DNA of 64,000 nucleotides from Chloroflexota bacterium (lineage in GTDB: Bacteria; Chloroflexota; Dehalococcoidia; Dehalococcoidales; UBA2162). Below are positions 59,623 to 64,000 of this stretch, piece after piece. The position numbers and the translations under genes are program-made. Under the pieces are notes generated by a model. The model had not been told where the DNA came from, searched no databases, and worked only from the letters and a program-made list of their open reading frames with translations. Location of the stretch: contig JACPPV010000024.1 of assembly GCA_016190825.1 (NCBI GenBank), positions 1-64,000 on the forward strand. Direction: 5' to 3'. Each line of letters opens with the position of its first letter. Positions within the stretch are counted from its first letter, which is position 1.

Positions 59623-60656
59623 TGGGACATAAGGTTCATCCCCTTGGTTTTCGCCTGGGTGTCATCCGGGATTGGCAATCCAGGTGGTATGCCGATAGGC
59701 ATTTTGCCGAGTTCCTGGAAGAAGATCTGAAGCTGCGCAAGGCGATCAGCGAAAGATATGCTGAGGCGGCCATTTCTGCCGTGGACATCGAGCGGCAGAC
59801 AAACCAGGTGACGGTAACAATCCGCACTGCCCGGCCGGGCATAGTCATCGGACGGGGCGGGCAACGGGTTGATGAGGCCCGGCGTTCCATGGAGCGGCTG
59901 ATCGGGAAAAGGGTCCAACTGAACATCCAGGAGGTCCAACAGCCGGAGACTGACGCCACATTGGTGGCAAAGTCCATCGCGGAGCAACTGGAGAGGCGTA
60001 TCGCCTACCGGCGTGCAATGAAGCAGGCTGTGGTGCGGGCGATACAGGCCGGGGCAAAGGGGGCAAGGGTCAACTGCGCCGGAAGATTGGGCGGGGCCGA
60101 AATAGCACGCCGCCTGAACATGCATGAGGGGCGAGTACCTTTACACACTTTACGGGCGGATATTGACTACGGATTTACCGAGGCACGCACGGTTATGGGA
60201 CGCATCGGAGTGAAAGTCTGGATATATAAGGGCGACATCTTGCCCCAGGCGAAAGTTGCCGCGCAGGCGGCTGAAGCAGTGGCGCAGCCGGCGGCTGCAC
60301 CCATTGTTGAGGCTACCCCGGTTGCCGAGGCCGTGGCTTCAGCCGTGGCCGAAGCCGCAGTAGTAACTGCGCCAGCTCCCGAAGCTGCGCCGGAGACTGT
60401 ACCGGCGTCCGAGACAGAAGCGCAACCGGTAGAAGAAAAGCCGGCTCCGGTAAGAAGAAGGAGAACACGGGCTGCCGCCGCTTCCGAGGCGCCAGTAGCA
60501 CCCGCCGCAGGAGATGAAGCCGCGCCGCCGGCAGCGGAGGAAAAGCCGGCTCCGGTAAGAAGAAGGAGAACACGGGCTGCCGCTGCGCCATCGGAGACGC
60601 CCGCAGCTGAGACGGAGACACTGCCTACATCAGGAGAGAAAAATGCTTCAACCTAA
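59622..60656 (+). CDS. rpsC: 30S ribosomal protein S3 with an unusually long C-terminal extension
   Basis: The first ~215 residues are ordinary S3: [20 protein letters not shown], the KH motif [20 protein letters not shown] and [20 protein letters not shown]. The remaining ~130 residues are Ala/Pro/Glu/Val-rich with two copies of [15 protein letters not shown]. The two copies are encoded by identical 44-bp stretches (60435-60478 and 60540-60583). The tail is disordered and probably of surface or regulatory rather than core function. It overlaps rplP by 14 bp. Confidence 0.95.
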   Translation: MGHKVHPLGFRLGVIRDWQSRWYADRHFAEFLEEDLKLRKAISERYAEAAISAVDIERQTNQVTVTIRTARPGIVIGRGGQRVDEARRSMERLIGKRVQLNIQEVQQPETDATLVAKSIAEQLERRIAYRRAMKQAVVRAIQAGAKGARVNCAGRLGGAEIARRLNMHEGRVPLHTLRADIDYGFTEARTVMGRIGVKVWIYKGDILPQAKVAAQAAEAVAQPAAAPIVEATPVAEAVASAVAEAAVVTAPAPEAAPETVPASETEAQPVEEKPAPVRRRRTRAAAASEAPVAPAAGDEAAPPAAEEKPAPVRRRRTRAAAAPSETPAAETETLPTSGEKNAST

Positions 60657-61092
60657 ACGGGTAAAATACCGCAAGTCATTGAAAGGTCATCTTCGCGGCA
60701 AGGCACACGCCGGCAACGCCGTCACCTTCGGTGATTTTGGTTTGCAGGCGCTGGAATCTGCCCGGCTGACTGACCGCCAGATTGAGGCAGCGAGACGGGC
60801 GATCACTCATCACGTCCGCCGCGGCGGCAATGTCTGGGTACGTATTTTTCCTGATAAGCCGATCACCAAAAAAGCGGCGGAAACACGGATGGGTTCTGGG
60901 AAAGGTGCCCATGACCACTGGGTGGCAGTGGTCAGGACGGGACACATCCTCTTTGAAATGGGGGGAGTCAGCGAGGACACCGCCCGGGAAGCCATGCGTC
61001 TGGCCTCGAACAAACTGCCCATAGATACCAAGTTCACCACCAGAGAGGTGCTGGAGATGGGCGGTCAGGCGGAAACGGGGGTGTCAAGTTGA
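60643..61092 (+). CDS. rplP: 50S ribosomal protein L16
   Basis: The 149-residue protein has [40 protein letters not shown] and the usual [11 protein letters not shown] loop. It starts inside the rpsC end, a common arrangement for this operon. L16 contributes to tRNA accommodation. Length is slightly longer than typical. Confidence 0.96.
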   Translation: MLQPKRVKYRKSLKGHLRGKAHAGNAVTFGDFGLQALESARLTDRQIEAARRAITHHVRRGGNVWVRIFPDKPITKKAAETRMGSGKGAHDHWVAVVRTGHILFEMGGVSEDTAREAMRLASNKLPIDTKFTTREVLEMGGQAETGVSS

Positions 61093-61286
61093 AGGTGGCA
61101 GAAATGCGCGCCCTCAATGCCGCAGAATTGAGCAGGCAGTTGGAGACGGCGCAAAAAGAACTGCTTGATCTGCATTTCCGCCTGGAAACCAAGCAATTAG
61201 TTAACAGCTGCGAGATTCGCCGGGTGAGAAAAGACATCGCCCGCATGAGAACAATCTTACGGGAAAGAGAATTAACTCTGAGGTAG
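61089..61286 (+). CDS. rpmC: 50S ribosomal protein L29
   Basis: The 65-residue protein reads [20 protein letters not shown], then [20 protein letters not shown] at 61089 overlaps the rplP stop as TTGA and gives the standard N-terminus; ATG 61104 is a shorter alternative. Length is canonical. Confidence 0.93.
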   Translation: MKVAEMRALNAAELSRQLETAQKELLDLHFRLETKQLVNSCEIRRVRKDIARMRTILRERELTLR

Positions 61287-61287
61287 G

Positions 61288-61578
61288 TTGGAATTCTTGG
61301 AAACAAAACATAAGAGCAAGGTCGGCCGGGTCGTCAGTAATAAAATGCAGAAGACGGTCGTCGTGGCAGTAGACACCGCCAGGCACCATCCGTTATACCG
61401 GAAAACACTGAGAAGGATAGTGAAATACAAGGCTGATACCGGCGGAAGAGAGTGCGGCATGGGGGATATTGTGCGGATTGTGGAAACCCGCCCGATTTCC
61501 AAAGACAAACGCTGGCGGGTGGCTGAGATAGTGACAAAGAAAGAGGCAGCGGTCATCCAGCCAACAGAGGTAACTTAG
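61288..61578 (+). CDS. rpsQ: 30S ribosomal protein S17
   Basis: The 96-residue protein has SKVGRVVSNKMQKTVVVAVD, ARHHPLYRKTLRRIVKYKAD and GDIVRIVETRPISKDKRWRV. The start is TTG, either 61288 or 61297; AGGTAGG lies upstream. Length is canonical. Confidence 0.95.
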   Translation: MEFLETKHKSKVGRVVSNKMQKTVVVAVDTARHHPLYRKTLRRIVKYKADTGGRECGMGDIVRIVETRPISKDKRWRVAEIVTKKEAAVIQPTEVT

Positions 61579-61599
61579 GTTCAATTTGGGGGAAGTTGC

Positions 61600-61968
61600 G
61601 TGATTCAACAATATTCGCGGCTCAAAGTTGCAGACAATACCGGCGCAAGGCAGCTAATGTGTATTGGCGTGCTGGGAGGCACCGATCGGAGGTATGCCAG
61701 GCTCGGTGATGTCGTGGTCGCCTCAGTAAAGAAAGCAGTGCCCGGCGGCGTGGTAAAGAAGGGTGATGTAGTCCGGGCGGTAATCATCCGCACCACCAAT
61801 CCATACCGGCGGCCGGACGGCTCTTACATACGATTCGATGAGAATGCCGCAGTCATTCTTGCCGAGCGGGGCAATCCGCAAGGCACTCGGATCTTTGGCC
61901 CGGTGGCCCGGGAACTGAGGGAAAAACAGTTTACCAAGATTATTTCTCTGGCGCCAGAGGTGCTGTAA
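61600..61968 (+). CDS. rplN: 50S ribosomal protein L14
   Basis: The 122-residue protein begins [20 protein letters not shown] and has [20 protein letters not shown] and [20 protein letters not shown]. The start is GTG with GGGGGAAG upstream. Length is exactly canonical. Confidence 0.97.
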   Translation: MIQQYSRLKVADNTGARQLMCIGVLGGTDRRYARLGDVVVASVKKAVPGGVVKKGDVVRAVIIRTTNPYRRPDGSYIRFDENAAVILAERGNPQGTRIFGPVARELREKQFTKIISLAPEVL

Positions 61969-62003
61969 TTGAAGTCCGGCGGGATTTTTGGGGTTTATGA
62001 ACG

Positions 62004-62315
62004 ATGAAGATTAGAAAAGGCGACACGGTACTGGTTATAGCTGGCAAGGACCGGGGGAAAAAGGGCACGGTACGCGCTTCCTATATAAAAAGTGACCGCG
62101 TGCTGGTAGATGGGGTGAACTTCATAAAGAAGCACGTCAAGGCTGTCCGCGAGGTGCGGCAGGCCGGTATTATTGAGCGGGAGGCGCCGATCGACGTTTC
62201 AAACGTCATGCTGCTGTGCAATAAGTGCAATCATCCAACGCGTGCCGGGATCCGTTTCCTAGAAGGCGGCAAAAAGGTGCGTTTTTGCCATGTCTGCGGC
62301 GAGGTGATAGACTAG
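62004..62315 (+). CDS. rplX: 50S ribosomal protein L24 with C-terminal zinc-ribbon-like Cys pairs
   Basis: The 103-residue protein has the KOW domain KIRKGDTVLVIAGKDRGKKG and the second block HVKAVREVRQAGIIEREAPI. Its C-terminal CNKCNHPTRAGIRFLEG and CHVCGEVID provide a CxxC ... CxxC pair. This is seen in many bacterial L24 proteins and may bind zinc. Its stop is directly followed by rplE. Confidence 0.96.
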   Translation: MKIRKGDTVLVIAGKDRGKKGTVRASYIKSDRVLVDGVNFIKKHVKAVREVRQAGIIEREAPIDVSNVMLLCNKCNHPTRAGIRFLEGGKKVRFCHVCGEVID

Positions 62316-62858
62316 ATGTCACAGTTAAGGGATAAATATCAGAAAGAGGTAATGGCGGCGCTCAAGGAGCGCTACGGCTACCAGAATATCATGCAGGTCC
62401 CCCGCCTGGAGAAAGTGGTCTTGAACATCGGCATGGGAGAGGCCATCACCAATGCCAAGGCGCTGGAAGCAGCCGAGCGGGACCTGGCAACGATAACGGG
62501 GCAGCATGCGGTAACTACCCGGGCCCGGAGGTCAATCTCCGCCTTTCGTTTGAGAGCGGGGATGCCGATAGGGCTGAAGGTTACTTTGCGTGGCCAGCGG
62601 ATGTACGATTTCGTGGATAAGCTGGTCAATGCTGTGCTGTGCCGGATCCGTGATTTTCAGGGAATTCCGAGAGACTCTTTTGACGGTAGAGGCAACTACA
62701 CCATGCCCGTCCGCGAACAGACCGTATTCCCGGAAATTGAGCTGGAAAAGGTCGACCGCCTGCGCGGTTTGGAGATAACATTTGTAACTACGGCGAAGAC
62801 GGATGAAGAAGGCCGGACCCTGCTTGAACTGATGGGCATGCCTTTTTCCAAGGAGTGA
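62316..62858 (+). CDS. rplE: 50S ribosomal protein L5
   Basis: The 180-residue protein has [37 protein letters not shown] and [20 protein letters not shown]. It contacts 5S rRNA and the P-site tRNA. Its start immediately follows the rplX stop (TAGATG). Confidence 0.97.
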   Translation: MSQLRDKYQKEVMAALKERYGYQNIMQVPRLEKVVLNIGMGEAITNAKALEAAERDLATITGQHAVTTRARRSISAFRLRAGMPIGLKVTLRGQRMYDFVDKLVNAVLCRIRDFQGIPRDSFDGRGNYTMPVREQTVFPEIELEKVDRLRGLEITFVTTAKTDEEGRTLLELMGMPFSKE

Positions 62859-62860
62859 TC

Positions 62861-63046
62861 ATGGCGAAGAAATCTGAAATAGCCAAATGGATGCGTCCTG
62901 CCAAGTACGGCGTTCAGCAGCACAATCGATGCCATCAGTGCGGCAGGCCGCACGGATACATACGTCTTTTTGGCTTATGCCGGATTTGCTTTCGCCGGCT
63001 GGCGCTGGCCGGCCAGATCCCCGGAGTGAGAAAGTCAAGCTGGTAG
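62861..63046 (+). CDS. rpsZ: 30S ribosomal protein S14, type Z (zinc-binding)
   Basis: The 61-residue protein has [20 protein letters not shown], the CxxC ... CxxC zinc ribbon of the C+ type. ATG 62861 is preferred to GTG 62855. The alternative C- paralogue often found elsewhere cannot be checked in this window. Confidence 0.95.
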   Translation: MAKKSEIAKWMRPAKYGVQQHNRCHQCGRPHGYIRLFGLCRICFRRLALAGQIPGVRKSSW

Positions 63047-63073
63047 CCAGCAATGTTTTCTGAGGGAGATAAA

Positions 63074-63472
63074 GTGACTGTTTCTGACCCGATAGCTGAC
63101 ATGTTGACAAGAATACGTAACGCCGTGATGGCGCGGCATGATTCCGTGCTTGTGCCCACCTCGAAGGTGAAACTTGCCATCGCCAAAGTACTGAAAGAGG
63201 ACGGCTTTATCAGCGATTTTGACGTGGTAAAAGATAAGGCACAACGGATGATCAAGATACAGTTGAAATACAGTGGCAGAAACCAGCCCGTTCTATCCGG
63301 CATAAAACGGGTTAGTAAGCCGGGAATGAGGGTCTACGTTGGGCGGGGCGAGATCCCGCGCGTAGCTGGTGGCCTGGGCATCGCGGTTGTTTCAACACCG
63401 AAGGGCGTGATGACTGGCCTGCAAGCCTGGCGCCAGGGAACCGGCGGTGAACTACTGTGCTACGTATGGTAA
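63074..63472 (+). CDS. rpsH: 30S ribosomal protein S8
   Basis: The 132-residue protein has [20 protein letters not shown] and the end [23 protein letters not shown] 63074 after GAGGGAGAT is preferred to the upstream 63053 ATG. S8 binds the 16S central domain and often regulates the spc operon. Confidence 0.95.
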   Translation: MTVSDPIADMLTRIRNAVMARHDSVLVPTSKVKLAIAKVLKEDGFISDFDVVKDKAQRMIKIQLKYSGRNQPVLSGIKRVSKPGMRVYVGRGEIPRVAGGLGIAVVSTPKGVMTGLQAWRQGTGGELLCYVW

Positions 63473-63493
63473 ATATCCACAGGAGCAAAGCCA

Positions 63494-64000
63494 ATGTCTA
63501 GAATCGGACGAATGCCAATACCGGTACCCGGGGGGGTAACGGTAACCATAGCTGATAATACCGTGACAGTGAAAGGGCCCAAAGGCGAGTTGCAGCGCCG
63601 CCTGAACCCGGAGATACAGGTAACCCTGGAGGACAACGCGGTAAAGGTGACGCGTTCCGACGACGGACGGCTGAGCCGCTCCTTACATGGTTTGACGCGC
63701 ACACTGGTTGCCAATATGGTGCAGGGTGTAACCCAGGGCTTCACCAGGGACCTTGAGATTACCGGGGTAGGCTACCGTGCTGAAAAGGCCGGCGATAAAC
63801 TGGTAATGCGGCTGGGTTTTTCCCATCCGGTGGAGGTGACCCCCATGCCGGGGACATCCCTGGCGGTGGAAGCAAATACCAGGATAAAGGTATCCGGGAT
63901 AGATAAGGAAGCAGTCGGTGAGATGGCGGCGCGGATTCGAGCGATACGTCCACCGGACGTGTACCGGGCCAAAGGCATCAAATACGCTGATGAAATAATG
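63494..64000 (+). CDS. rplF: 50S ribosomal protein L6, 3' truncated by window edge
   Basis: The visible 169 residues begin SRIGRMPIPVPGGVTVTIAD and include RSLHGLTRTLVANMVQGVTQ and EITGVGYRAEKAGDKLVMRL. The frame is still open at base 64000. Only the final few residues of the usual ~180 are missing. Confidence 0.95.
   Translation, partial: MSRIGRMPIPVPGGVTVTIADNTVTVKGPKGELQRRLNPEIQVTLEDNAVKVTRSDDGRLSRSLHGLTRTLVANMVQGVTQGFTRDLEITGVGYRAEKAGDKLVMRLGFSHPVEVTPMPGTSLAVEANTRIKVSGIDKEAVGEMAARIRAIRPPDVYRAKGIKYADEIM

Noticed and set aside
1-64000. tRNA, rRNA and CRISPR features
   Set aside because: No cloverleaf with the GTTCGA-type T arm, no rRNA segments and no regularly spaced direct repeats were seen by eye. 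A dedicated search could still find something small.

Overview
The window looks like a chromosomal segment of a Chloroflexota bacterium, most plausibly a Dehalococcoidia-like lineage. This is inferred from four things: the order of the aromatic operon (DAHP synthase-aroB-aroD-aroE-aroK-aroA-aroC-pheA), cimA next to leuB, a type IV pilus locus with a PilM-PilN fusion, and moderately GC-rich sequence with frequent TTG and GTG starts. No tRNA, rRNA, CRISPR array or intact transposase was seen.

Bases 1-2700 are eroded. They hold the tail of an MFS transporter, a decayed subtilisin-like protease, a uroporphyrinogen-decarboxylase/MtaA-type gene and a multicopper oxidase fragment. Bases 2.8-6.6 kb carry a signalling group: an HTH-receiver fusion, a membrane PDZ histidine kinase, and a receiver whose phosphorylatable Asp is replaced by Arg. 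Bases 6.6-9 kb are minus-strand genes for a lipoprotein, a small membrane protein and a patatin lipase.

Bases 9.6-18.8 kb form a surface or secreted protein locus of seven exported proteins, among them two with DUF11-like domains. Four of these genes share a conserved leader hairpin. Prepilin, methyltransferase and NarL-type regulator genes follow (19-23.5 kb), one regulator being frameshifted. The type IV pilus assembly operon pilB-pilC-minor pilins-pilO-pilM/N-pilT lies at 23.7-31.8 kb, and two small secreted proteins come after it.

Bases 33-37.6 kb are minus-strand biosynthetic genes (cimA, leuB, a ubiE/menG-like methyltransferase). Bases 37.7-42 kb hold a PadR regulator with a heterodimeric ABC exporter. 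Phosphofructokinase, a CMD-like protein and a glycosyltransferase follow.

At 44.96-52.9 kb lies the complete shikimate-to-phenylpyruvate operon. Its leader encodes a Tyr/Phe-rich peptide followed by mutually exclusive antiterminator and terminator hairpins. I read this as a ribosome-mediated attenuator and consider it the best-supported regulatory discovery here. The window ends in the str-S10-spc ribosomal protein operon (rpsL to a truncated rplF), in which rpsC carries a long Ala/Pro/Glu-rich tail with an internal duplication.

Three families of short dispersed repeats occur in intergenic regions. One resembles a MITE, with terminal inverted repeats and a 7-bp target duplication. A box reading GGACTATTT recurs upstream of several secretion and pilus promoters.
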